Below, piece by piece: positions 16,063 through 24,660 of a DNA stretch of 26,685 nucleotides. The notes under the pieces are model-generated. The model searched no databases and was not told where the DNA came from. It saw nothing but the letters and a program-made list of their open reading frames with translations. Location: the IMG/VR virus record IMGVR_UViG_3300024346_004737, positions 1 to 26,685 of that record; one strand, written 5' to 3'. A program made the position numbers and the translations under genes. Source of the stretch: a virus. How positions within the stretch are numbered: position 1 is the stretch's first letter; every line of letters starts with the position of its first letter.

Positions 16063-17052
16063 TTATTGTTGTTTATAATATGTTAACCAATGTTCAATCA
16101 TTTCGTCTAACATAGTTTCAAAGGTATAGTCGTGAGACCAACCTGTGGCTTTTACTAATTTTGAGGAATCTCCTTTTAAATTATGTAATTCTTCTGGTCT
16201 TAAAAATTTTTCATCTTGTGTTACATATAATTTCCAATCTAATTCTAACTTACCAAATACATACTCACATAAATCTTGAACTGAATGTGAAATACCGGTT
16301 GAACAAACAAAATCATCTGATGTTTCTAATTGTAAAATTTCCCACATTGCTTTAACATAATCTTTTGCGTGACCCCAATCTCTTGTAGCATCTAAATTAC
16401 CTAATTTTAATCCATTAGATAATCCTAATTTAATTTTCACGGCTTCTTTACACACTTTATTTGTGACAAAGTTAGTTCCTCGTCTTGGTGATTCGTGATT
16501 AAATAAAATACCGTTTGAAACAAACATTCCATAAGAATTTCTATAATTACGGCAAATGTTATAACTAAAAACTTTTGCACATCCATATGGTGATACTGGA
16601 TTTAATGGAGTTGATTCTCTTTGATAACCATCTGAATCTATTGAATTCCCAAACATTTCTGAAGAAGACGCTTGGTAAATTTTAATAGATGAATCTAATA
16701 ATTTAACCGCCTCTAAAACATTTAAAGTTCCTATTCCCGTAACATTTGCGGTGTATAATGGTTGGTCAAATGATATTCTTACGTGTGATTGTGCGGCTAA
16801 ATTATATATTTCAATTGGTTTAACTTCACTAATAACTCTAACTAATGATGACAAATCAGTTAAATCAGCATAATGTAATTTAACTTTATCGTATACTTTA
16901 TCTAATCGTGATGTTTGGTTTTCTGAAACAGAATTTCTTTTTAAAGTTCCGTGAACTTTATACCCTTTTTCTAATAAAAATTCTGAAAGATACGACCCAT
17001 CTTGACCGTTTATACCTGTAATTAACGCTATTTTATTTTCTTGTTTTTTCAT
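16063..17052 (-). CDS. gmd: GDP-mannose 4,6-dehydratase
   Basis: Converts GDP-D-mannose to GDP-4-keto-6-deoxy-D-mannose, the branch point to GDP-fucose, GDP-colitose, GDP-perosamine or GDP-rhamnose. An extended SDR of 329 residues (E. coli Gmd 373). The NADP-binding motif G13-x-x-G16-x-x-G19 (TGINGQDGSYL) is clear, followed by a LAAQSHV segment, the ASSSEMFG segment with S131 and E132 near the catalytic position, and YGCAK with Y156 and K160. FNHESPRRGTNFVT is diagnostic for GMD. It overlaps the fcl-like gene by 20 bases, pointing to coupled translation. Confidence 0.95.
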   Translation of the reverse strand: MKKQENKIALITGINGQDGSYLSEFLLEKGYKVHGTLKRNSVSENQTSRLDKVYDKVKLHYADLTDLSSLVRVISEVKPIEIYNLAAQSHVRISFDQPLYTANVTGIGTLNVLEAVKLLDSSIKIYQASSSEMFGNSIDSDGYQRESTPLNPVSPYGCAKVFSYNICRNYRNSYGMFVSNGILFNHESPRRGTNFVTNKVCKEAVKIKLGLSNGLKLGNLDATRDWGHAKDYVKAMWEILQLETSDDFVCSTGISHSVQDLCEYVFGKLELDWKLYVTQDEKFLRPEELHNLKGDSSKLVKATGWSHDYTFETMLDEMIEHWLTYYKQQ

Positions 17053-17935
17053 AATTTTTTATAAACCAATTTATTGTTTCTTTTAACCCTTCTTCGATTG
17101 GGGTAAACTCAAAATTAGGTAAATACGATTTTAATTTTGAATTGTCGGATGGTTTTCTAAATTGACCATCAGGTTTTGTTTTGTCAAAGATTACTTTCCC
17201 TTTAAAGTTAAACTCATTAACTAATAAATCAACCAAATCTTTAATACTAATTTCATTTGAATTACTGAATATAATAGGTTCCGATTCGTTATAATTATCT
17301 AACGCCCATTCAGATAATTTGGCAATATCTTTAGAATATATAAATTCTCTTAACGGTGTTCCACTACCCCAAACAACAAAGTCCGTATTTTCTCTTTGAG
17401 CAATATACATTTTATGTAGTAACATTGGTATTACGTGCCCGGATTCTAATGAAAAGTTATCGTTAGGTCCGTAAATGTTTGTAGGTATAACTGAAACATA
17501 TTCTAAACCATATTGTTCTCTATACGCTCTGATTTGAATATCCGCCATTCTTTTTGCGTAAGCATACGGATAATTTGACGAGTGAGGTTCACCCAAATGA
17601 ATTTTTTTTTCTGTTATAGGGTATTCAATGTTGTCGGGGAATACACAAGTTGATAAAAAAGATACTAATTTTTTAACGTTATGTAACCTTGATGACTCAA
17701 TAACATTTGTATTTATCATTATATTATCATAAAAGAATTCTCCTTTATAATTCATATTAGCGCTAAGACCACCTACTTTACCGGCACAATGGATAACGTG
17801 TGTTGGTTTATAATCGTTAAACATTTTATTAGTTTCCTCAACATTTCTTAAATCGTATTGCTTTCCGATTTTTATTTCTGAGGTGATTGATGAACCAACT
17901 AACCCATTACCTCCGGTTACTAATAATTTTCTCAT
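17033..17935 (-). CDS. fcl: GDP-L-fucose synthase / GDP-colitose synthase type epimerase-reductase
   Basis: SDR enzyme of 300 residues that epimerises and reduces a GDP-4-keto sugar. It has VTGGNGLVGS at the N-terminus, then AGKVGG, and the catalytic set of the Fcl family: S95 and C97 in LSTCVFP, Y124 and K128 in YPYAYAK, and H167 in SGHVIP. Fcl makes GDP-L-fucose from the Gmd product. The related ColC makes GDP-L-colitose from the ColD product, and the two families cannot be told apart by eye. Since a ColD-type gene lies directly upstream (4-base overlap) and gmd downstream (20-base overlap), a ColC role is as plausible as Fcl. Confidence 0.9.
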   Translation of the reverse strand: MRKLLVTGGNGLVGSSITSEIKIGKQYDLRNVEETNKMFNDYKPTHVIHCAGKVGGLSANMNYKGEFFYDNIMINTNVIESSRLHNVKKLVSFLSTCVFPDNIEYPITEKKIHLGEPHSSNYPYAYAKRMADIQIRAYREQYGLEYVSVIPTNIYGPNDNFSLESGHVIPMLLHKMYIAQRENTDFVVWGSGTPLREFIYSKDIAKLSEWALDNYNESEPIIFSNSNEISIKDLVDLLVNEFNFKGKVIFDKTKPDGQFRKPSDNSKLKSYLPNFEFTPIEEGLKETINWFIKNYEKTRK

Positions 17936-19083
17936 ATATTCTCGTTAACAATTTTAATTACCTTAGTTACTTCTTCTTCAGTCATTTGGTGGTTATTAGG
18001 TAAGTATAAACCATATTCGTGAACTAATTTTGAGTTTGGCAATTCTTGTTTACCATATCTTTCGTACCAAAATGGATGTTCATTTATTGACCCACAAATT
18101 AAAGGTCGACATTCAATATCATTATTTTGTAATTCAGTTATCAATCTGTCAAGATTCTTAGTTATTATAGGATAAGAAAAATTTGACACATAGGAATTAC
18201 TTGTTGGTGTTACATTCCAAAAACTATTCTTAATACCTTCTTTATATCTCAAATAATTTTTATATCTAGACTCAACAATGTGGTCTAATTTATTCATTTG
18301 TTGTATACCAATAAATGCTTGTAAGTCGGTTGCTCTTAAATTAAACCCCGGATAATAAAAGGTGTATAATGATTTGAAATCATTAACTTTATATTTTTTA
18401 CGTAACTCTTTTTGTTTTGATTTTGGTAAATCTCTATCCCACCCGTGTGACCTAATAGATAATAAAATGTGATACAATTCTTCATTATCCGTTGATACCA
18501 TACCACCCTCTATTGTTGACATATGATGACCAAAATAGAATGAAAATGTTGACAAGTCACCAAAGGTACCCAAATGTTTTTCACCATATTTGGAACCAAT
18601 TGATTCACAAGTATCCTCAATTAATAAAATATCGTTTTCTTTACATAATTCGATAATTTCTGTCATATGGTTTGGAAACCCTAATACGTGAACCAAAATG
18701 ATTGCAGATGGGTTCTCCTCTTTAATTAACGTTTTTAAATGGTTAATGTCCAAACCTAAATTATCCATATCACAATCACACATAATTGGGGTTAAACCCA
18801 ATTGTATTGCCGGTGTTACAGTGGTTACCCAAGACACAGCCGGTACAATAATTTTATTATTCTTTAACTTACCGGACAATATTAATGAATATATTGCAGC
18901 TAAATTAGCTGATGACCCTGAATTAACAAACACAGAATATTTACAACCTAACCATTTAGACCACAAATCTTCAAAAGTCGTGGTTAATTCTCCTTTAGTT
19001 AATCTTGGGTTAGTTTTCAACCACTCTATTAGCTTGTTGATATCATCAAAATCAATTGTGTCTTTTACTAATTTAATACTCAT
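17932..19083 (-). CDS. colD: ColD-type PLP 3-dehydratase (DegT/DnrJ family, His in place of Lys)
   Basis: A DegT/DnrJ/EryC1-family protein of 383 residues (ColD about 388). The PLP-site stretch reads SFYFGHHMSTIEGG. In aminotransferases of this family the first position of HH is the Lys that binds PLP (as in SFHPTKN). Here it is H186, almost the same number as the His188 of E. coli ColD, GDP-4-keto-6-deoxymannose 3-dehydratase, which removes the C3 hydroxyl instead of adding an amine. Other family marks are SGSSANLAAI (55-64), PAVSWVTTVTP and the IEDTCESIGS segment (155-164) with the Asp that contacts the pyridine nitrogen. With gmd and an Fcl/ColC-type gene next to it, GDP-L-colitose synthesis is the best reading. 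It overlaps both neighbours. Confidence 0.82.
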   Translation of the reverse strand: MSIKLVKDTIDFDDINKLIEWLKTNPRLTKGELTTTFEDLWSKWLGCKYSVFVNSGSSANLAAIYSLILSGKLKNNKIIVPAVSWVTTVTPAIQLGLTPIMCDCDMDNLGLDINHLKTLIKEENPSAIILVHVLGFPNHMTEIIELCKENDILLIEDTCESIGSKYGEKHLGTFGDLSTFSFYFGHHMSTIEGGMVSTDNEELYHILLSIRSHGWDRDLPKSKQKELRKKYKVNDFKSLYTFYYPGFNLRATDLQAFIGIQQMNKLDHIVESRYKNYLRYKEGIKNSFWNVTPTSNSYVSNFSYPIITKNLDRLITELQNNDIECRPLICGSINEHPFWYERYGKQELPNSKLVHEYGLYLPNNHQMTEEEVTKVIKIVNENI

Positions 19084-19858
19084 ATATGTCTTTAATTGTT
19101 AAGTTAATTAGGTCGTTATAATTTATTGTTTTATTGCAACAATAATATCCACCTCGTTTTGTTTTTAGATTATTAGAATCGTCGTATTCAATGTAATCTA
19201 TAATGTTTTTATTCAATTTTGTAAATATGTCCTCAATAAATTTTTGAACGTTAATTAATTCTCCGGAACCAATAATACAATCTTCATCGGCCTTTAATGA
19301 AATATCTACAATATTTTTTGGGTGAGTTAAATCTCTATTAAAATTTATATTTCCAATGGATATTTTTCTATTATTTAATATTGAATCAAATATTTTACCA
19401 AAAAGAAATCCTTCTTTTCGATAAACAGAATTAAAATTAAATGGGTATATAATAATTACGTTAGGGTAAATGGTTCTATTATTGTTAATGTAATTACAAA
19501 GAATCTCTTTTGATTTAATGTATGGGGAATAATTATAATTATATTTATCTTTTAACGATATACATCCATCATATTTGTTCCACAATTCTGACGTTGAATA
19601 AATAATAATTTTATTTGAGATATCTTTAAATTTATTAATAACCTCTATAGTATAATCAACATTAGTTTTTATAAAAAAATCCTCTGACTCATTTAAAAAA
19701 GTCCTTTGTTCCGCAAACAATATAAAAACTTTATCATATTGTCGAGAACAAATATTTTCAAATTCAATATTTCTAGATGATATTTTTTCAAAAGTATCAG
19801 GGAAATAATAACTTAATTGGGACGTATCACCTATTATTAAAGAAGGGTTGTATACCAT
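19073..19858 (-). CDS. Extended SDR (NAD-dependent epimerase/reductase-like)
   Basis: Predicted nucleotide-sugar epimerase or 4-keto-reductase of 261 residues. The catalytic set is visible: S88 and S90 in YSTSELW, then Y113-IKS-K117 in SPYIKSKE. A following segment (FNFNSVYRKEGFLFGKI) is like the substrate-binding part of extended SDRs. The dinucleotide motif is altered: IIGDTSQLSYYF in place of GxxGxxG, keeping only the first Gly. It overlaps colD by 11 bases. It could act on a keto sugar from the cassette; the exact reaction is not clear. Confidence 0.7.
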   Translation of the reverse strand: MVYNPSLIIGDTSQLSYYFPDTFEKISSRNIEFENICSRQYDKVFILFAEQRTFLNESEDFFIKTNVDYTIEVINKFKDISNKIIIYSTSELWNKYDGCISLKDKYNYNYSPYIKSKEILCNYINNNRTIYPNVIIIYPFNFNSVYRKEGFLFGKIFDSILNNRKISIGNINFNRDLTHPKNIVDISLKADEDCIIGSGELINVQKFIEDIFTKLNKNIIDYIEYDDSNNLKTKRGGYYCCNKTINYNDLINLTIKDIYEY

Positions 19859-19862
19859 AATT

Positions 19863-20627
19863 TTAATTTTCTCCCCAAGTATGGAAGCTAATAACTTCTT
19901 TGTCTAAATTACTATTAATTAATTCTGTTATTTCTGAGTCAGTCCAAAATTGGTTATGTGTGGATTCTCTCCCAAAAAAATTATAGTTTAAATGTTTAAC
20001 ATTTACTTTATCATTATGATATTTGATGCAAAAATTACCATATAATTCGTAATCTGCCGGATAACAATCTCCATTTACGTTATTATATATAATTTCTAAA
20101 AAATCATAAACATCTTTACAGTTTGATTTACTTAACAAATCTTTTACAATTTGTTTATTATACATCATAAATTCAGAAATAAATGAATGGTTATATTCTC
20201 TCCCAAACCCTAATAAATTATTAAAGTTAAAATATGGTGTGTGGTTTTGGTCTCGACACAAGTATAATGTTGTTTTATCCTCTTCAAAAAAGTTAATTTC
20301 TTTAAGTATTAAACAATCAGATTCAATAATTAAAAAATCATCATTTAAGGTAACATTTTGAAAAATTTTCAATAACATTTGATAAATCCAATTTGGTCTA
20401 TGATTAATTCTTGATTTATCTACCTTTAAAATATTACTTTCTAAATGTAAAAATACTGGTTTATCTGTTAAAGTTTTTAACAATTCTAAATCGGTGAATT
20501 CTTTTCTTTCACTTAAAATTAAGTGAATTGAGTCAAACTTTAAGTTTTTTTGAGAATACTCAACAATAAATTTAATATTGTTGAAATCTTTTTCGTGGGA
20601 TACAATAACTATGTCGTAGTTTTTCAT
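19863..20627 (-). CDS. DUF6492-like putative glycosyltransferase
   Basis: Putative sugar transferase of 254 residues. It starts YDIVIVSHEKDFNNIKFIVE, then RPNWIYQMLLKIF, then the acidic LIIESDCLIL (E102, D104) in the usual place of a DxD metal site, and later FISEFMMYNKQIV. This order matches the DUF6492 type found in polysaccharide gene clusters. The C-terminus ends with a FHTWGEN segment. It lies 4 bases upstream of the SDR gene. Sugar and acceptor are unknown. Confidence 0.65.
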   Translation of the reverse strand: MKNYDIVIVSHEKDFNNIKFIVEYSQKNLKFDSIHLILSERKEFTDLELLKTLTDKPVFLHLESNILKVDKSRINHRPNWIYQMLLKIFQNVTLNDDFLIIESDCLILKEINFFEEDKTTLYLCRDQNHTPYFNFNNLLGFGREYNHSFISEFMMYNKQIVKDLLSKSNCKDVYDFLEIIYNNVNGDCYPADYELYGNFCIKYHNDKVNVKHLNYNFFGRESTHNQFWTDSEITELINSNLDKEVISFHTWGEN

Positions 20628-20638
20628 TTTAATTTATT

Positions 20639-21550
20639 TTAGCTTAAAAATAAGTTTAATCTTTTTGAGTGAATATGTAAAGAATTTATTTTATACCTAT
20701 TGTCATTATAAATGATGAATGGTGTTCTTAAATTATCGATAACTTCAAATATTATTGGTATATTAGAATAACTAAATTCGGTCCCAATAATACTATCAGG
20801 TATTAAACTTACACCCGGAGAACCTGGTGTACCATCAAGAAATTGTCCATATGTTGCCGGGTCAAAAACGGATTGATAAAATTCAAAATCTGTTGTTAAA
20901 TTATTATTCGGGGCAATAGGTAAATTGATTAATTTATCAGGGTTGTTTACTTGATATATGTGAAGTAAACCCATTTCATTTAAATGGTCAATACCGAATG
21001 AAAATAAATCTAGTTTAGATTCTAAATAGTGATTTATTTCTGTTAATAAATGATTGAAAGATTCTATAGTATCTACATACATAAATCCGGTCATAATTTT
21101 ATTATTAGTACCTCTTGTTATCGAAATTTGGTTATGATATAAATTATTTTTAACAATTAAATTATCAATAGTATTTAAATTTTCGTATAACATAATGTCG
21201 TTTTCAAAATGAAAAAATTTACTCACATTGTGTCTTAAACAATACTCATAAATAAAAAATAATCTTGCGGCTGTAACACACCAATAATCAGGCGCTCCAT
21301 AATGAATATTTTGGTGTACGGTATTAATGTTACCATAACCAAAATTATTAATAAAATTATTAACTCTATCGGTTATTAATTCCTCAATTGGGTAAGTTTT
21401 AATATTATGTGTTTTGAATATTTCATTATCACAATTAACTTGGTTAACCAAAAAAACAATTTCATAGTTATTGTTAAATTTTCTAACCTGTGTTAAAAAC
21501 GTATTTAAATAATCAGGTAGTTGAAGTCCTATGTGTGTAAGTATTAACAT
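20639..21550 (-). CDS. Putative glycosyltransferase (303 aa)
   Basis: Predicted GT-A-like transferase, family not named. An N-terminal strand LILTHIGLQLP is followed by YEIVFLVNQ, then AARLFFIYEYCLRHNVSKFF and HFENDIMLYENL with an acidic D-type site (E116, D118), as in transferases that read a DxD. The C-terminal half includes FDPATYGQFLDGTPG and INSLHIHSKRL, patterns often seen in polysaccharide-cluster transferases of marine bacteria and phages. It is directly followed by the DUF6492-like gene and is one base from the GT11 gene. Confidence 0.65.
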   Translation of the reverse strand: MLILTHIGLQLPDYLNTFLTQVRKFNNNYEIVFLVNQVNCDNEIFKTHNIKTYPIEELITDRVNNFINNFGYGNINTVHQNIHYGAPDYWCVTAARLFFIYEYCLRHNVSKFFHFENDIMLYENLNTIDNLIVKNNLYHNQISITRGTNNKIMTGFMYVDTIESFNHLLTEINHYLESKLDLFSFGIDHLNEMGLLHIYQVNNPDKLINLPIAPNNNLTTDFEFYQSVFDPATYGQFLDGTPGSPGVSLIPDSIIGTEFSYSNIPIIFEVIDNLRTPFIIYNDNRYKINSLHIHSKRLNLFLS

Positions 21551-21551
21551 A

Positions 21552-22364
21552 TTAAATATAAGTAAAAAAAGATGTTTTTATTCCGGGTGGTGAGAATGTG
21601 TCACCACTATTATAGTTGAACCAATTATTTGGTGCTATTGTTATTTTATTATTTTGTGATAACCAAGATGCCCACCAAGAAAAAGACGAGTTTGGAATTA
21701 TCTTGTATTTAGATTGTGAAATTAAATAAAAATCAATTTCTGTTGAGTTACTTAAAACCTCAAATTCGGGGAACATTTTTTTACCCTCATCAACATCATC
21801 GGTTATAACTAAAAATTTAATATTTGGGTTCAATTCTTTTATATGGTCGATTGCTTTCAAATAATAATTAATGGGTAAAAAATATTGTGGAATAGTTTTG
21901 TAATCAGTACCTCTTAAATGTATGTAGCAATATTCATCAACACTATATCTATCTAGTAATTCTTTAGATTCATTAACAATACTTTCATTAAACTTATACC
22001 AATCATTTAATATTATATCTCTATATTCTAACAGATATGAATCTGATTGATAAAAATCTACTAATAATGTTCCATCTGTAACGTTTTCAACATTTGTGTT
22101 ACCAATTGATTTATATATATGTCCGTCATTGATTCCATAATCGATAGTAAACAATTTTTCACCGGTCCAATAGTGTGGGTTTGATTCACAAGACATCTCT
22201 AAATATTGTGATGTTTTTTGTAAACAATAACCATAAAAAGAAATTGATTCTTCTCGATTTTTTGGTATGTAAAAATTACAATTTTGTTTTATTGACGATA
22301 TTCTACAAAAAGCGTATTGAAATAAGTTATTACCTAACCGGCCATTTAAATAAACCGATATCAT
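21552..22364 (-). CDS. GT11 fucosyl/colitosyl-transferase-like protein (copy 1)
   Basis: Glycosyltransferase family 11 member of 270 residues, using GDP-L-fucose or a close analogue. The N-terminal NGRLGNNLFQYAFC (7-20) matches the GGLGNQLFQY motif. The GDP-binding motif H149-L-R151-G-T-D154 is HxRxxD, where most members read HIRRGDY. The third motif is NSSFSWWASWL (225-235). The E. coli colitosyltransferase WbgN is also GT11, so this gene could use GDP-colitose. It is diverged from the second GT11 gene at 25425-26243, suggesting a different linkage or donor. It touches the methyltransferase gene at 22364. Confidence 0.88.
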   Translation of the reverse strand: MISVYLNGRLGNNLFQYAFCRISSIKQNCNFYIPKNREESISFYGYCLQKTSQYLEMSCESNPHYWTGEKLFTIDYGINDGHIYKSIGNTNVENVTDGTLLVDFYQSDSYLLEYRDIILNDWYKFNESIVNESKELLDRYSVDEYCYIHLRGTDYKTIPQYFLPINYYLKAIDHIKELNPNIKFLVITDDVDEGKKMFPEFEVLSNSTEIDFYLISQSKYKIIPNSSFSWWASWLSQNNKITIAPNNWFNYNSGDTFSPPGIKTSFFTYI

Positions 22365-22903
22365 TATAAATTTTTAGATTTTAAAATTAATGTTGGTGGG
22401 AATAATTCGGTTACACCGGTAACTTCAAAATCAACACTATATTTATGGAAAAAAGAACCTTCACCAACGTTATTAAAATCCATATCTGGCGAATGTACCA
22501 TTCCGGGACCAAAACCATTATAATAACAATAGTCGTGTAATATAATATACTTAGCATTATTTTTCATTTCGTCTATCGTAACTAATCTGGCATCCCAATC
22601 TCCCTGGTCCACAAAAATTAAATCATAATTTTTAATTTTTAAATCATCATAATTCATTGTTGACCAATCGACTACATTAAAATTATAATTGTTTAATTTA
22701 TATTTTTCTGACATACTAGTTAACCAACTTTCCTCGTGTTCAAAACAATCCACAGTTAAATTTGGGTTAGATTGTGCAAAAGTATGAAAAACAGAAGAAC
22801 TACCATCACCTGAACCAAATTCAAGGCAGTGGATTGGTGTTGAGTAATCGAAAGATTCTAAAATTTTATTTAATGTGTCTTGATGTGTGTAGTAAGCATT
22901 CAT
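22364..22903 (-). CDS. Class I SAM methyltransferase-like protein
   Basis: Probable sugar methyltransferase of 179 residues. Motif I is visible as CLEFGSGDGSSS (26-37), the acidic motif II is DCFEHEES, and motif IV is YDLIFVDQGDWDAR; YIILHDYCYYNG follows. These make a Rossmann-type SAM fold with a hydrophilic acceptor side. It overlaps the Gfo/Idh/MocA gene by 38 bases, the longest overlap in this region, but the N-terminus MNAYYTHQDTLNKIL looks genuine. Substrate is unknown; O-methylation of a cassette sugar is a reasonable guess. Confidence 0.72.
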   Translation of the reverse strand: MNAYYTHQDTLNKILESFDYSTPIHCLEFGSGDGSSSVFHTFAQSNPNLTVDCFEHEESWLTSMSEKYKLNNYNFNVVDWSTMNYDDLKIKNYDLIFVDQGDWDARLVTIDEMKNNAKYIILHDYCYYNGFGPGMVHSPDMDFNNVGEGSFFHKYSVDFEVTGVTELFPPTLILKSKNL

Positions 22904-23633
22904 TTTGTATTTTGTTTAAAAGTTTAATTGTGTTTAGGGTTATATTTTTATTAACCTCAAGGTTAATCTTATTATTTTGTAAATTATTAATTATTTCTGA
23001 TAATGGGTCATTTAACGGTTCTGAAAAATCTATGATGTGATTATCTAAAATTAATATTTTTTCTTTTTTATCTTTACAACTTCTATTATAATTAAATTCG
23101 GAAGTTAAATCGTTGTTAATTAACGATAATGTTAATCTGTCATCAAAAATATTGCACGATTTAATGTTCCACCCGTTATTTGATAAATTCAATAATAAAT
23201 ATAAGTCGTGGTAAAGTAATCTGTTTAATAAGTTTTCGTTAAATATATTTTCGTATTTATTCCATATAAATTTAATATTACTGAATATTGTGTTTTGTAT
23301 ATTAATAAATTCATATCGATATAGAAAAATATTATCAACAAAAATGTTTACATTATTTTTTTCAGATATTTCATATAATTCTTTTGCTTTATCGAAATCA
23401 CCGGTAAAAGGTTTTTCGCAAAAAACATTTTTATGGTGATTAAGACATTTTTTAACAATATCATAGTGTGTGTCAGTTGGGGTGCAAACAAAAACATAAT
23501 CAACATCAAACTTATTTAAAATATCGTCAATATTATCTTTAGAGTTTGCAACGTAGAGTAAATCAGTTTGAGTTATTAATTTAGACTGCACTATCGACCC
23601 CCAGTATCCGTTACCTATTAGTAGTGTTTTCAT
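22866..23633 (-). CDS. Gfo/Idh/MocA-type oxidoreductase (short)
   Basis: NAD-dependent sugar oxidoreductase-like protein of 255 residues. The N-terminal Rossmann fold has G7-x-G9-x-x-G12 (LLIGNGYWGS), then VDYVFVCTPTDTHYDIV and the diagnostic E73-K74-P75 in VFCEKPFTG. Family members are usually 320-350 residues; the C-terminal substrate domain is shortened here. It overlaps the FAD oxidoreductase gene upstream by 23 bases and the methyltransferase gene by 38 bases. It may oxidise or reduce a nucleotide sugar. Confidence 0.8.
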   Translation of the reverse strand: MKTLLIGNGYWGSIVQSKLITQTDLLYVANSKDNIDDILNKFDVDYVFVCTPTDTHYDIVKKCLNHHKNVFCEKPFTGDFDKAKELYEISEKNNVNIFVDNIFLYRYEFINIQNTIFSNIKFIWNKYENIFNENLLNRLLYHDLYLLLNLSNNGWNIKSCNIFDDRLTLSLINNDLTSEFNYNRSCKDKKEKILILDNHIIDFSEPLNDPLSEIINNLQNNKINLEVNKNITLNTIKLLNKIQNECLLHTSRHIK

Positions 23634-24660
23634 TTAATATTTTTAATATTTTTTCAGACATTAACCAACAAGTAGTTATTTTACCTGACAATAATGTTAT
23701 TATTTTTTTATCACCAACGTTATTGAGAGTTAACGTACTTAAACGTTCATCGTCATCGTTAATTGGTAATGCTCTAACGGTTCTCCAATAAGATATTTTC
23801 TCACAATCTTTTAAGAATGGGTAGTAAGTTTTTGAAGATTCGTATATTTCATTTATTTTGTCATTAATATACTCCGGGTCATTATTAACCCAATCATTTG
23901 GAATCACATAATCCTCAATTTGTTTAAGAACCGAGTGTTTTACGTGGTATAATAAAAAAGTATTCGTTTCAAACCCTTTTGGCATAATAGTACAATACTC
24001 ACCATCCATAATTGTTAAACCAATCTTATCAGAATTCATTTTAAATATTGGGACAATAACATCTTGTAATTTTAACTTTATGGGTTCAATATTGAACAAC
24101 TCATTAATTTTATTAATATTACGATACGTTGTATTAATAACGACATCAAACCCGGATAAGTCTGAAACAGACGTTATTGTTTTATTTAAAATTAGACTAA
24201 CTTTTGAATTTTCTAATCTTTCTGTTAAATCAATTTTAATAGATTCAAAATCAAATATTGGTTCATTAGTTATTGTTGATAAAGTAATATTACTCATATC
24301 TACTTCAATATTATTTGGGGATGATTCTTGATAATATATGTCTAATTCATCACAAAATAGTTTAAACTCATCACCAGATATTTTACCATTTTTCTCAATT
24401 AAATAATAATTTGGGAAATTAGTTAATACTGAATTTGAAAAATTATTATAAAATAAATCATATCCGTCTAAACTTTGTTTTGCAGTTTTAATACTTCTTG
24501 GATAGTGAAATCCGAAATGTAATCTATTGTGGTTACATTTACTGGCTTTAGTCATTATATCATTTTCACATTCTACTAATGTTACATTATATCCATTTTT
24601 GGATAATGTTAGTGCCGTTGTAATACCAAAAATACCGGCACCAATTACAATTATTTTCAT
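23611..24660 (-). CDS. FAD-dependent oxidoreductase (DAO-like)
   Basis: Flavoprotein of the D-amino-acid-oxidase type, 349 residues. The N-terminus is IIVIGAGIFGITTALTL with G7-x-G9-x-x-G12 and an acidic E30 that would bind the ADP ribose. The next stretch (ASKCNHNRLHFGFHYPRS) has the H-H-G-type pattern of this family; the C-terminal LLSGKITTCWLMSEK closes the FAD site. Such enzymes occur beside Gfo/Idh/MocA genes in surface-polysaccharide clusters. It overlaps the exostosin-like gene by 4 bases (ATGA). Substrate unknown. Confidence 0.85.
   Translation of the reverse strand: MKIIVIGAGIFGITTALTLSKNGYNVTLVECENDIMTKASKCNHNRLHFGFHYPRSIKTAKQSLDGYDLFYNNFSNSVLTNFPNYYLIEKNGKISGDEFKLFCDELDIYYQESSPNNIEVDMSNITLSTITNEPIFDFESIKIDLTERLENSKVSLILNKTITSVSDLSGFDVVINTTYRNINKINELFNIEPIKLKLQDVIVPIFKMNSDKIGLTIMDGEYCTIMPKGFETNTFLLYHVKHSVLKQIEDYVIPNDWVNNDPEYINDKINEIYESSKTYYPFLKDCEKISYWRTVRALPINDDDERLSTLTLNNVGDKKIITLLSGKITTCWLMSEKILKILNENTTNR

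Noticed and set aside
17932-19083. Perosamine-type or other sugar aminotransferase
   Set aside because: The lysine needed for transamination is replaced by H186 in the PLP motif, as in ColD-type 3-dehydratases.
18698-19102. Open frame of 134 codons on the plus strand across the colD gene
   Set aside because: It is antisense to the strongly conserved ColD-like reading frame and shows no family motif.
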